Assembly (NCBI GenBank): GCA_946479015.1
Contig: CAMLEQ010000016.1
Coordinates: forward strand, 1-22,423
Reading direction: 5' to 3'
DNA: 22,423 nt
DNA from: an uncultured Gemmatimonadota bacterium
GTDB taxonomy: Bacteria; Gemmatimonadota; Gemmatimonadetes; Gemmatimonadales; Gemmatimonadaceae
Each line of letters opens with the position of its first letter. The first letter of the stretch is position 1. Below, in pieces: positions 14,935-22,422 of the stretch. The position numbers and the translations under genes are program-made. The notes below the pieces were generated by a model, which was given only the letters and a program-made list of their open reading frames with translations, was not told the origin of the DNA and made no database searches.

Positions 14935-16437
14935 ATGACGTCAATCTCGATCGACGACGCGCGCGAGGGGCGCGCGCACCTGCTCCCACTCTGGAGCGCC
15001 GCCGCGCTCGTCGCCGCCCTCGGGGCCTGGATCTGCTTCATGGCGACGCCGGGGATCAACTGGGGGGTCTGGACCGCGGTCGTGGCGCTCGCCCTCGCGT
15101 GGGCCGCGCGCCGCGGCGCGGGGACGGTGGCGCCGGAGCCCGCCGCGCTCCTCGCCGTGGCCGTCATCCTCGCCGCGGGGGCGGCGGTGACCGCGGACGG
15201 GTTCTTCCACTTCCTCATCCTGGCCGGCACGACGACGCTCATGGCGGTCGCGCTGCTGCTCATCGATGGCGCGAGCGCGGAGCGGGCGGGGCTCGAGCTG
15301 ATTCTGAAGGCGCCGCCGCTCGGCGCGATCCGGTGCGTGGGGGAGGCGGGGCGCCGCGCCGCCGAGGCGATGGAGGCGGTGAGCAGCGGGCGCGGGATCG
15401 CGGCGGCGCGCGGCACGGCGATCGCGATCCCCATCGTCGCCATCTTCGCGCTCCTGCTCTCGCAGGCCGATCCCACGCTCGCGCTGCTGCGCGACGATGT
15501 GGGGCGCGAGCTGTCGCAGCTCACCTTCCTCCCCCGTCTCATCTTCTTCGGCGCCCTCGGCGTGCTCACGCTCGGCGCCTACGGGATCGCGGAGCGTGCG
15601 TCCGCCGGCAGCGCGGAGAGGACGACTGCCCCGGCACGGACGGGAGCGTTGGCCGGGCTCCGGCTCGGCGACACCGAGCGCCTGATCGTGCTCGGATCGG
15701 TGTGCGCGCTGTTCGCGATCTTTCTCGTGCTCCAGCTCTCCTACCTGTTCGGCGATCCCGGCGCCGCGGCCGGGAGCGGGATGACCTACGCCGAGTACGC
15801 GCGGCGCGGCTTCGGCGAGCTGACGGTGGTGGCCTCGATGGCCACGCTGCTCGTGATCGTGCTCGACCGGTGCGGCGCGCCGGGGCGCCGGGAGGGGCTG
15901 GTGCGGCTGCTCGCGCTGGTGCTCATCGCGCTCGTGCAGCTCCTGCTCGACTCCGCCTACCGCCGCGTGACGCTCTACGAGCAGGCGTACGGCTTCACCG
16001 CCGCCCGACTGTACGCACAGACGTACATGGTTGTGGTGTCGCTCGCGCTCGTGGCGCTCGGCTACGAGGTGTGGGGGGGGATCGACGTGCGTCGCCTCGT
16101 GCGGCGAGCCGCCGTGCTCGCGACCTGCGCGCTGGTGGCGCTCACCTACTGGAACCACGAGGCCTGGATCGCGCGGCGGAACATCGCGAGGTGGGAGAGC
16201 ACGGGGAAGCTGGACGTGAAATACCTGACGCAGCAGCTGTCGCCGAACGCGGTGCCGGCGATCGTGGCGGCCATTCCACGCCTCGGGCCGATCGAGGCTC
16301 AGCAGGTGCGCGAGGCGCTGCACGCACGGTACGTGAAGGGGAGGGGGCTGGGGGGGGAGCGGTGGTTCGAATGGAATGCTCGGGCGCGGGCGGCACGAAG
16401 GGCATTGGAGCAGGCGGGAGTGGGAGCTGGTCGCTAG
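14935..16437 (+). CDS. Polytopic membrane protein, DUF4173-like
   Basis: A 500-residue integral membrane protein with about eleven hydrophobic helices spread along its length, and a soluble C-terminal tail of about 90 residues beginning near WNHEAWIARRN. Two segments are characteristic of DUF4173/DUF4153-type proteins: TYAEYARRGFGEL and RVTLYEQAYGFTAARLYAQ, both next to helices. No transport or catalytic motif is evident and the family's role is not known to me. ATG 14935 is chosen because AGGGGG (14921-14926) precedes it; it lies 26 bases after the prenyltransferase stop, so the two form an operon. A longer in-frame reading back to 14248 overlaps the prenyltransferase and is not credible. 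Its partner suggests work on polyprenyl-linked intermediates, such as flipping or recycling, but that is inference. A polar, charged insert lies at about residues 220-245. Confidence 0.8.
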   Translation: MTSISIDDAREGRAHLLPLWSAAALVAALGAWICFMATPGINWGVWTAVVALALAWAARRGAGTVAPEPAALLAVAVILAAGAAVTADGFFHFLILAGTTTLMAVALLLIDGASAERAGLELILKAPPLGAIRCVGEAGRRAAEAMEAVSSGRGIAAARGTAIAIPIVAIFALLLSQADPTLALLRDDVGRELSQLTFLPRLIFFGALGVLTLGAYGIAERASAGSAERTTAPARTGALAGLRLGDTERLIVLGSVCALFAIFLVLQLSYLFGDPGAAAGSGMTYAEYARRGFGELTVVASMATLLVIVLDRCGAPGRREGLVRLLALVLIALVQLLLDSAYRRVTLYEQAYGFTAARLYAQTYMVVVSLALVALGYEVWGGIDVRRLVRRAAVLATCALVALTYWNHEAWIARRNIARWESTGKLDVKYLTQQLSPNAVPAIVAAIPRLGPIEAQQVREALHARYVKGRGLGGERWFEWNARARAARRALEQAGVGAGR

Positions 16438-16722
16438 AACCCCACGGAAGGACAGGACGCTGGTCGCCGGACCGGGTTCGCCTCATCCCACCATCCACCC
16501 GCTACCCCAGGTTCGTGTCCATCCTGATGGCCTACGTTCTCATCGTTGGGTGTCGAGTGCGGAGATCATGGGCGGACAGCCGTGGCGTGTATCTGGCAGT
16601 GTCCACGACGGACGTTCCACTCGTGGCTCGAGAAGTGGTGACGCGCGCAGCGTCCCCTCATCCGCCGCGCGCGAAGCGCCGATCGGTCCGGGTGCGGACG
16701 GCAGAGCACGCAGGAGCGCCAC
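16438..16722. other. Non-coding leader of the GH65 operon
   Basis: About 285 bases with no credible gene in any frame and no clear terminator for the DUF4173-like gene. By eye its base composition is less GC-rich than the flanking genes. The GH65 operon promoter should be here, but no hexamer pair stands out. Its last bases hold the ribosome-binding site AGGAG (16712-16716). Confidence 0.5.
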
Positions 16723-19161
16723 GTGGACCAGACGCGTGTGGAGACACGAAGTCGCGGCATGGGTCAGTCAGCTCCCGATGATCATCTCGTGCTACCCACG
16801 GCGCCGACGTCCGACCCTGATTGGGTGCTCGTCGAGGACGGCTTCCACCTCGCTCGCGAGCACGAGATCGAGTCGCTGTTCGCCGTGGCGAACGGCTACG
16901 TGGGAACGCGGGGATCGCTGGCCGAAGGAAGCTCGATGTCTGCTCCGGCCACGTTCATCGCCGGCGTGTTCGCTCTGCTCCCTCACTCGAGTGTCCCCGA
17001 GCTCGTGGTCGCCCCGGACTGGCCGAGACTGCACGCCATCGTGGAAGGACGCGAGATGAGGCTGGAATCCGGCGATGTCCTCGCGCATCGTCGCGTACTG
17101 GACATGCGGCAAGGCATCTTCTGGCGGGAGTGGCGCCACCGCGATGCCACCGGACACATCACCGGCGTCCTGGAGCTGCGCCTAGCGTCCCTGGCCGACC
17201 GACACGTGCTCGTCCAGGCGGTCGCGTTCACCCCGGAGAACTATGGCGGCCGAGTGGTGCTGGAAAGCAGCATCGATGGCCCGGCAGGGGAGGAGGGGCC
17301 CTCCGAGGACCGCCCGTTCGTGGCCGAACCCGGCGTGCCATCGTCCGCGTCTCCGGGCGCTCGGAACGACGCACCTCGCAACTCGGTGCTTCTGCTGCGC
17401 GTCGCCGGCACCCGCACCGAGGTCGCGTTCGCGGCCGCCGCCCAGCTCGTGCGAGTGGGCGACGATCGCGAGCTGCCATCAGTCGCCAGCGCTGTAGACG
17501 GCGTGCGCCATCGCTGGGCCGTGGACGTGCGGATCGGCCAGACGTATCGGCTCGACCGGGGCGTTTCCGTGTTCACCACCCGCGACACGCCCCGCCCCGC
17601 GGATGCGGCCGCGGCCCACATCGTGTCCTCGCTCGCGACGGGCGCGGTGGATCACCTCGTGACCGCGCACGTGAGCGCATGGGATGCGCGGTGGCGGACG
17701 TCGGACGTCGTGATCGAGGGCGACCTGGCGGCGCAACGCGCGCTTCGCTTCGCCGTCCATCACCTGATCGGCGCGGCCAATCCCGAGGATGAGTCGGTGT
17801 CCGTCGGCGCCCGGGCGCTCACCGGTCCCGGATACAAGGGTCACGTGTTCTGGGACACCGAGATCTTCATGCTGCCGTTCTACACGTTCACCCACCCGCC
17901 CTCGGCTCGCGCCCTGCTCATGTACCGCTATCACACGCTCCCGGCGGCGCGGGACAAGGCGGGGGCGGCCGGCTACCGCGGTGCGCTCTATCCCTGGGAG
18001 TCCGCGGACACCGGCGCGGAGGCGACGCCCCGTGTCGGACTGTTCCCGGACGGGACGGAGGTCGAGATCCTGACCGGCGTGGAGGAACACCACATCAGTG
18101 CGGACGTGGCCTACGCGGTGTGGCAATACTGGCAAGCGACGGGCGACGACGCGTTCATGCGCGCCGCCGGCGCGGAGATCGTGCTCGAGACCGCGCGGTT
18201 CTGGGCCAGCCGTGGCGCACTCGAGGCGGACGGGCGATATCACATCCGCCGCGTGATCGGGCCCGACGAGTACCACGAGAGCGTGGATGACGACGCGTAC
18301 ACCAATCTCATGGCCCAGTGGAATCTCGAGCGCGGAGTCGAGCTCGCACAGCGTTTCGCGACTCGCTGGCCGACGCGGTGGCGCGACCTCGTCCGAGCAT
18401 TGGCGCTGACCGCGGCCGAGTTGCGCGAGTGGCAGCGGTTGGCGGAGGCGATGTACACCGGCTTCGATCCCGAACGGGGGCTGTACGAGCAGTTCGCCGG
18501 CTACTTCGACCTCGAGGACATCGACCTCACGGAGTACGAGCCACGCACGGTTCCCATCGATGTGCTCCTCGGGCGGGAGCGGGTCCAGCAATCGAAGGTG
18601 ATCAAGCAGGCCGATGTCATCATGGCGATCCATCTCCTATGGGATCGCCTCCCCGCCGCGGTACGCGAGGCGAACTTCCGCTACTACGAACCGCGGACCA
18701 GCCACGGAAGCTCTCTGAGTCCCGCCATCCACGCCCTCGTCGCCGCCCGATTGGGTGATGCTGCCCTCGGCGCGCGCTACTTCTACCAGGCCGCCGACAT
18801 CGACCTCGCGAACAACATGGGGAATGCCGCCGACGGTGTGCACGCGGCGGCGCTCGGCGGCCTGTGGCAGGCTGCGGTGTTCGGTTTCGCCGGTGTGCGT
18901 CCGCGGGGGACCGGGCTGGTCATGGATCCCAGATTACCGCCGGAGTGGCGTGCGCTGCGCTTCCCGATCCGGTGGCGTGGGGGGACGCTGAGCGTGACCG
19001 TGGCTGGGAATCCGTTGCGGACCGAGGTCCAGCTCGAGGGAGCAGGGAGCGTGGCACTCGCGTTGGCCGACGGACCCGTCGCGCGGCTCGTCCCCGGCCG
19101 CAGATACGAGAGCGCGCGAACGTCCGGCGACTGGGGACGCTGGCGGGAGCGTGCCACGTGA
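16723..19161 (+). CDS. Glycoside hydrolase family 65 phosphorylase (maltose/trehalose/kojibiose type)
   Basis: An 812-residue GH65 enzyme. Most of the family cleave an alpha-glucosidic disaccharide with phosphate, giving beta-glucose 1-phosphate and a sugar; a few are hydrolases. The N-terminal sandwich opens with a family-typical run (HLAREHEIESLFAVANGYVG, then TRGS), a helical linker follows, and the (alpha/alpha)6 barrel runs from about 335 to 710. In the barrel are FWDTEIFMLPFY (W377-E380), the catalytic acid E516 in GPDEYHES, KQADV (K628/Q629) and TSHGSSLSP (H661-S663), where phosphorylases bind phosphate. The C-terminal sandwich follows. GTG 16723 has AGGAG six bases upstream; ATG 16759 has none. 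Its TGA overlaps the GTG of the next gene, and a beta-phosphoglucomutase-like gene follows, which supports a phosphorylase. Which disaccharide is used cannot be read from the sequence. Confidence 0.92.
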   Translation: MDQTRVETRSRGMGQSAPDDHLVLPTAPTSDPDWVLVEDGFHLAREHEIESLFAVANGYVGTRGSLAEGSSMSAPATFIAGVFALLPHSSVPELVVAPDWPRLHAIVEGREMRLESGDVLAHRRVLDMRQGIFWREWRHRDATGHITGVLELRLASLADRHVLVQAVAFTPENYGGRVVLESSIDGPAGEEGPSEDRPFVAEPGVPSSASPGARNDAPRNSVLLLRVAGTRTEVAFAAAAQLVRVGDDRELPSVASAVDGVRHRWAVDVRIGQTYRLDRGVSVFTTRDTPRPADAAAAHIVSSLATGAVDHLVTAHVSAWDARWRTSDVVIEGDLAAQRALRFAVHHLIGAANPEDESVSVGARALTGPGYKGHVFWDTEIFMLPFYTFTHPPSARALLMYRYHTLPAARDKAGAAGYRGALYPWESADTGAEATPRVGLFPDGTEVEILTGVEEHHISADVAYAVWQYWQATGDDAFMRAAGAEIVLETARFWASRGALEADGRYHIRRVIGPDEYHESVDDDAYTNLMAQWNLERGVELAQRFATRWPTRWRDLVRALALTAAELREWQRLAEAMYTGFDPERGLYEQFAGYFDLEDIDLTEYEPRTVPIDVLLGRERVQQSKVIKQADVIMAIHLLWDRLPAAVREANFRYYEPRTSHGSSLSPAIHALVAARLGDAALGARYFYQAADIDLANNMGNAADGVHAAALGGLWQAAVFGFAGVRPRGTGLVMDPRLPPEWRALRFPIRWRGGTLSVTVAGNPLRTEVQLEGAGSVALALADGPVARLVPGRRYESARTSGDWGRWRERAT

Positions 19162-19988
19162 CTCCCCCGACTGTTCTCGTGCCCCTGGACGGCACGCAGC
19201 GGGCGACCGTCGCGCTCCCCGTGGCGCGAGTGTTCGCCGATCTCGCAGGTGCCACGCCGCACATCGTGCACGTCGGAGAGCGGATGGCTCATCCCGGCGC
19301 GGTGGCCGCGACGCTCGGCCTCACGCCGGAGCAGATGCACGGCTGCGTGCTCGACCTGGCGGCCGGACCGCCCGCCGCGCGAATCGTCGAGCTGGCCGGC
19401 GAGCTTCGGAGCGTTTTCATCGTCCTCTGCACTCACACGGCGAGCGACAAGACACGGGGCGCCCTCGGCCGGGTCGCCGAGGAGGTGCTGCGCAACGCCC
19501 CATGCCCCGTCGTGCTGGTGCAACCAGAACGGGGATCCGGGCCCTGGGAGCTTCGCACGATCCTGCTCCCGCACGACGGCACGCCGACCACCGCGGCCGC
19601 CGTGGCGCCCGTCGTGGACCTCGCCGTCCGAGCAGGCGCGGAGCTCGTCGTGCTCCACGTCGCCGCGCCGAGAGCGCGATCCCCGGCGGAGCCGGGGACG
19701 CTCGGCGTGCCGCGCTACGTGGACCAGCCGCAGCACGAGTGGTCGAACTGGACACGCGAGTTTCTGGCGCGGCTCAGGGCGCTCAGTCATTGCCCGGCCG
19801 GCATTCGGCTCCGGCTCGTCCTCGGCACGGGCGAGCCGGGAGCGGCGATCGTGTCCGCGGCGGCGCGGGGGTGCCATCTAGCGGTGCTCGCCTGGCACGG
19901 CATCCTCGACGCGGAGCATGGCGCGACGGTGAAGACGGTGATCCGGGATGCCGCCTGCCCCGTGCTCGTGCTCCGCGTCGAATCGTAG
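19158..19988 (+). CDS. Tandem universal stress protein (UspA, two domains)
   Basis: A 276-residue cytoplasmic protein with two Usp folds in tandem (about 4-130 and 133-275). Each begins with a core strand and Asp (TVLVPLDGT and TILLPHDGT) and ends with a strand after the nucleotide-loop region (NAPCPVVLV and DAACPVLVL). The G-2x-G-9x-G(S/T) ATP loop is incomplete in both: domain 1 has GALGRVAEEVLR and domain 2 EHGATVKTVIR, so ATP binding is uncertain. The start is GTG 19158, sharing GTGA with the GH65 stop, with GGGAG eight bases upstream. The overlap means translational coupling within a sugar-phosphorolysis operon, an unusual place for a Usp. It may sense nucleotide state or stabilise its enzyme neighbours; neither is shown. 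Confidence 0.88.
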   Translation: MTPPTVLVPLDGTQRATVALPVARVFADLAGATPHIVHVGERMAHPGAVAATLGLTPEQMHGCVLDLAAGPPAARIVELAGELRSVFIVLCTHTASDKTRGALGRVAEEVLRNAPCPVVLVQPERGSGPWELRTILLPHDGTPTTAAAVAPVVDLAVRAGAELVVLHVAAPRARSPAEPGTLGVPRYVDQPQHEWSNWTREFLARLRALSHCPAGIRLRLVLGTGEPGAAIVSAAARGCHLAVLAWHGILDAEHGATVKTVIRDAACPVLVLRVES

Positions 19989-20002
19989 TAGCGGAGGCCA
20001 AC

Positions 20003-20824
20003 ATGTCGTCATCGTCGGAACGTGCGGGCCCTGACGCCGCCGTCTTCGATCTCGACGGCGTGCTCACCTTCACCGCCCGCGTGCATGCGGCGGCGTGGAA
20101 GGAGGTCCTCGATGCGTATCTCCGTTCGCGTGAGGTGCGCGACGGCGAGCCGTTTCGGCCGTTCGACGCCGATGCGGACTATCGTGCCTACATCGATGGC
20201 CGCCCGCGAGCCGACGGGATGAGGACGTTTCTCGCCGCGCGCGGCATCGGGCTTCCAGAGGGCGAGCCCTCGGATCCACCAGGGCGGGAAACGATCAACG
20301 GGCTCGGTAACCGCAAGAACGTGGTCTTCCGCGAGCGGGTCGAGCGAATGGGGGTCGATGTCGATCACCACGCGGTCGATTTCGTGCGCGAGCTGCGCAC
20401 CGGTGGTGTGCGCGTGGGTGTCGCCACATCGAGCAGGAACGCAGAGCTGATCCTCGATCGCGCTGGCATCTCCGATCTCTTCTCGGCGCGAGTGGACGGC
20501 GTTCTGAGCGAGCGACTCGCCCTCGCCGGCAAGCCGCGGCCGGACATCTTTCTCACGTGCCTCGAGCTGCTCGGGGTGACGGATGCGACCCGCGCGCTGG
20601 TCACCGAGGACGCGATCGTGGGTGTGGAGGCAGGACGATTGGGCGGCTTCGGGCTCGTGCTGGGTGTGGATCGGGGAGGCAATGGGGGAGCCCTGCGCGA
20701 GCACGGCGCGGACTGGGTCATCCGCGACTTCAGTGAGATCTCACTGAGTGACGTCGTGTCGTACTTCGCGGACCGGCGGCGCGACGAACCGAGGCGACAT
20801 CGTCTGGCCGGATCTGGGGAGTGA
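20003..20824 (+). CDS. Beta-phosphoglucomutase-like HAD phosphatase/mutase
   Basis: A 273-residue HAD-superfamily enzyme expected to convert beta-glucose 1-phosphate into glucose 6-phosphate, completing the GH65 route. Motif I is FDLDGVLT with nucleophile D16 and acid/base D18; the cap has PGRETINGLGNRKN, diagnostic of the GH65-linked subgroup; ATSSRNA (141-147) is motif II, AGKPRPD with K177 motif III and TEDAIVGVEAG with E202/D203 motif IV. Phe replaces the usual Asp two residues after the motif-I Thr region (LTFTARVH, commonly LTDTA), a change outside the catalytic pair. ATG 20003 has GGAGG five bases upstream and lies 14 bases after the Usp stop. A GH65 gene paired with such a HAD gene is known in actinobacteria, for example Rv3400/Rv3401 of Mycobacterium tuberculosis. 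Mutase rather than phosphatase activity is inferred. Confidence 0.92.
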   Translation: MSSSSERAGPDAAVFDLDGVLTFTARVHAAAWKEVLDAYLRSREVRDGEPFRPFDADADYRAYIDGRPRADGMRTFLAARGIGLPEGEPSDPPGRETINGLGNRKNVVFRERVERMGVDVDHHAVDFVRELRTGGVRVGVATSSRNAELILDRAGISDLFSARVDGVLSERLALAGKPRPDIFLTCLELLGVTDATRALVTEDAIVGVEAGRLGGFGLVLGVDRGGNGGALREHGADWVIRDFSEISLSDVVSYFADRRRDEPRRHRLAGSGE

Positions 20825-20965
20825 CGTGCGTGGTGAGGTGTTCGTGGTAGCCCGGCACGCTCCCGGGTGCTCGATACCGGCCCACGTGGAGACGCCGAGC
20901 GGCGCCCGAGGAGACGACGCCGCGCTCGCCCCGCCAGGTGCGGCGATCCAGTCGCCAAGCAGCAT

Positions 20966-20982
20966 GTCCTGATCTTCAGGAC
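20966..20982. promoter_or_regulatory. Inverted repeat upstream of hemQ
   Basis: GTCCTGA (20966-20972) and TCAGGAC (20976-20982) are perfect 7-bp arms around TCT, ending ten bases before the -10-like TAGATT at 20993. It sits where a -35 would be, so an operator is plausible; a weak terminator for the upstream operon is the alternative, though there is no T-tract. Confidence 0.4.
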
Positions 20983-20992
20983 GGGCACCGGT

Positions 20993-20998
20993 TAGATT
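20993..20998 (+). promoter_or_regulatory. Candidate -10 element (TAGATT) of hemQ
   Basis: TAGATTG lies 24 bases before the hemQ ATG and also, on the other strand, upstream of the barrel gene (828-822). Transcription from it would start at about 21005 and give a very short leader. No good -35 is visible at 17 bases (TGATCT), where the inverted repeat lies. Confidence 0.35.
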
Positions 20999-21022
20999 GC
21001 GGAGGACCCGAGAAACTCTCCC

Positions 21023-21808
21023 ATGGATCAGCCGCCTGTTGCCCACCCCCCCGAAACCGTCGAGGGGTGGTACGCCCTTCACCAGATCTACGCCCCTCCC
21101 GCCGCCGAGCCTGACGAGTCGGCGAGTGCGTCGGCGCGGGAAGCGTTGCGCGAGCTCGCGTGTCCCCCCGACGGCGGGTGGACCGCCACCGCGTCGCTCA
21201 TCGGATCGCGCGGAGACCTGATGGTGATGCACTTCCGCCCCACGCTCGACGAGCTCGGCGAAGCGCAGCGGAGGCTCGAGCGGGAACCGGCCTTCCGCGC
21301 GCGGCCGCTGGTGTACTCGTTCCTGAGCGTGACCGAGGCGGGGCTCTACCACATCACCGCGCAGCTCGCGAAGGCGGCGGCGGAGCGGGGCGGGGCAGTG
21401 GGGGACGACGAGTACAAGCAGGCGCTCGCGGCGCGTGTGGAGGCGGAGACGTCGAGCCCGCACGTGCGACGGCGGCTCTACCCGCAGCTCCCGGCGGACA
21501 TGCCGTACGTCTGCTTCTACCCCATGTCCAAGCGCCGCGACGCGGGACAGAACTGGTACACCCTCGGGCTCGACGAGCGGAGCCGGTTGATGTACTCGCA
21601 CGGCCTCACCGGCCGCCGCTACGCTGGGCGGGTGCTCCAGATCATCACCGGCGCCATCGGCCTCGACGCCTGGGAGTGGGGGGTCACCCTCTTCGCGCGC
21701 GACCCGCTCGACTTCAAGAAGCTCGTCACGGACATGCGGTTCGACGAGGTCTCGGCGAAGTATGCGGAGTTCGGGGATTTCTACGTTGGGCGGATCGCGG
21801 GATCGTGA
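21023..21808 (+). CDS. hemQ: Coproheme decarboxylase HemQ/ChdC (chlorite-dismutase family)
   Basis: A 261-residue enzyme that makes haem b from coproheme by two peroxide-dependent oxidative decarboxylations, the last step of the coproporphyrin-dependent pathway. The N-terminal ferredoxin-like half opens with ETVEGWYALHQIY; the haem-binding half has YPMSKRRDAGQNWYTL with the radical Tyr166 and SHGLTGRRYAGRVLQIITG with the proximal His193. The spacing of 27 residues equals that in characterised Gram-positive enzymes (Tyr147/His174 in Listeria), and the segment GLDAWEWGVTLFA is also typical. This separates it from true chlorite dismutases, which have Arg at the distal side. ATG 21023 has only a weak GAGA before it; GGAGG at 21001-21005 is 17 bases off. 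The stop abuts a heptamer array. The gene is alone, with no other haem genes in view. Confidence 0.93.
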   Translation: MDQPPVAHPPETVEGWYALHQIYAPPAAEPDESASASAREALRELACPPDGGWTATASLIGSRGDLMVMHFRPTLDELGEAQRRLEREPAFRARPLVYSFLSVTEAGLYHITAQLAKAAAERGGAVGDDEYKQALAARVEAETSSPHVRRRLYPQLPADMPYVCFYPMSKRRDAGQNWYTLGLDERSRLMYSHGLTGRRYAGRVLQIITGAIGLDAWEWGVTLFARDPLDFKKLVTDMRFDEVSAKYAEFGDFYVGRIAGS

Positions 21809-21814
21809 GGTGGG

Positions 21815-21842
21815 GTGCGGGGCGCGGGGCGCGGGGTGCGGG
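21815..21842 (-). repeat. CCCGNNN heptamer array, left arm of an inverted pair
   Basis: Read on the minus strand, four exact 7-bp units: CCCGCAC, CCCGCGC, CCCGCGC, CCCGCAC, then a degenerate CCCACCT reaching the hemQ stop. The mirror array on the plus strand lies at 21904-21938, and the two flank the hairpin at 21857-21892. Confidence 0.8.
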
Positions 21843-21856
21843 TAGGACAATGATTT

Positions 21857-21892
21857 GCGACATGGGGCCGGCATGCGCCGGCCCCATGTCGC
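21857..21892. terminator. Perfect 16-bp hairpin between convergent hemQ and mscS
   Basis: GCGACATGGGGCCGGC (21857-21872) and its exact complement (21877-21892) enclose an ATGC loop. The genes on both sides converge on it, so it can act as a two-way terminator, although no T-tract longer than TT leaves it. It is the centre of a larger imperfect inverted repeat that includes both heptamer arrays. Confidence 0.7.
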
Positions 21893-21900
21893 GTTCAATG

Positions 21901-22422
21901 TTACCCGCGCCCCGCGTCCCGCGCACCGCGCCCCGCCTCCTCGGCCGCTCGCTTCTGCTGCTCCGCCTGCGCCGCCCCGATCTCCTCCCGCGCCACCGTC
22001 AGCACCCGGTCCTGCACCGCGATCGCCGAGCCATGCTGCGGGTACGTCCACCAGCGGAGGCGGAGTGTGACGTTGGCCATGTCGAACTTCACCAGCAGCA
22101 CTTCCGGCGCGGGGGCGTGGGTGACGCCGTCCACCTGCTCGATGCGCTGGACGAGGCGCTCCTTCAGGCGGCCGATGTCGAGGGTGGCTGGGACGGCGAC
22201 ATCGAACTCGCTGCGGCGGGTGAGGAAGGCGGTGTTCACCGTCACCGACTTCGTGAACAGATCGGCGTTGGGAACCACCACGCGCCGGTGATCGTACGTG
22301 GTGATGAGGGTGGCGCGCGTCTGGATGTCCTCCACCGTCCCCTCGTAGGCGTCGACCACGATCTGGTCGCCGATGTCGAACGGGTCGGTGATGAGGAGGA
22401 GGAGACCGGCCAGGAAGTTCTG
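21901..22422 (-). CDS. Mechanosensitive channel MscS family, C-terminal part (5' end outside window)
   Basis: The C-terminal 173 residues of a small-conductance mechanosensitive channel, a membrane tension-gated pore that releases solutes on osmotic downshock. Reading in from the window edge, QNFLAGLLLLITDPFDIGDQI is the end of the pore helix and the start of the beta domain; then VVDAYEGTVEDIQTRATLITTYDHRRVVVPNADLF is the family's beta-domain signature, and the alpha/beta domain follows (FDVAVPATLDIGRLKERLVQRI). GTG 22359 is an internal codon, not the start. The C-terminus is odd: after a coiled-coil-like Ala/Glu/Gln stretch the last residues (GARDAGRG) and the stop are encoded by the heptamer array at 21904-21938. 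The upstream transmembrane helices and start are not in this window. Converges with hemQ. Confidence 0.93.
   Translation of the reverse strand, partial: QNFLAGLLLLITDPFDIGDQIVVDAYEGTVEDIQTRATLITTYDHRRVVVPNADLFTKSVTVNTAFLTRRSEFDVAVPATLDIGRLKERLVQRIEQVDGVTHAPAPEVLLVKFDMANVTLRLRWWTYPQHGSAIAVQDRVLTVAREEIGAAQAEQQKRAAEEAGRGARDAGRG
21904..21938 (+). repeat. CCCGNNN heptamer array, right arm, overlapping the mscS 3' end
   Basis: Five 7-bp units in tandem: CCCGCGC, CCCGCGT, CCCGCGC, ACCGCGC, CCCGCCT. It mirrors the array at 21815-21842 about the hairpin centre with a three-base offset, and it encodes the last residues of the MscS protein. Confidence 0.8.

Noticed and set aside
16376..17059. Possible small gene between the DUF4173-like and GH65 genes
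   Set aside because: The frame overlaps both neighbours, has no ribosome-binding site and gives an Arg/Ser-rich sequence without domain features.
21023..21808. True chlorite dismutase instead of HemQ
   Set aside because: The YPMSKRR and SHGLTGRRYAG segments and the 27-residue Tyr-His spacing are those of coproheme decarboxylases.
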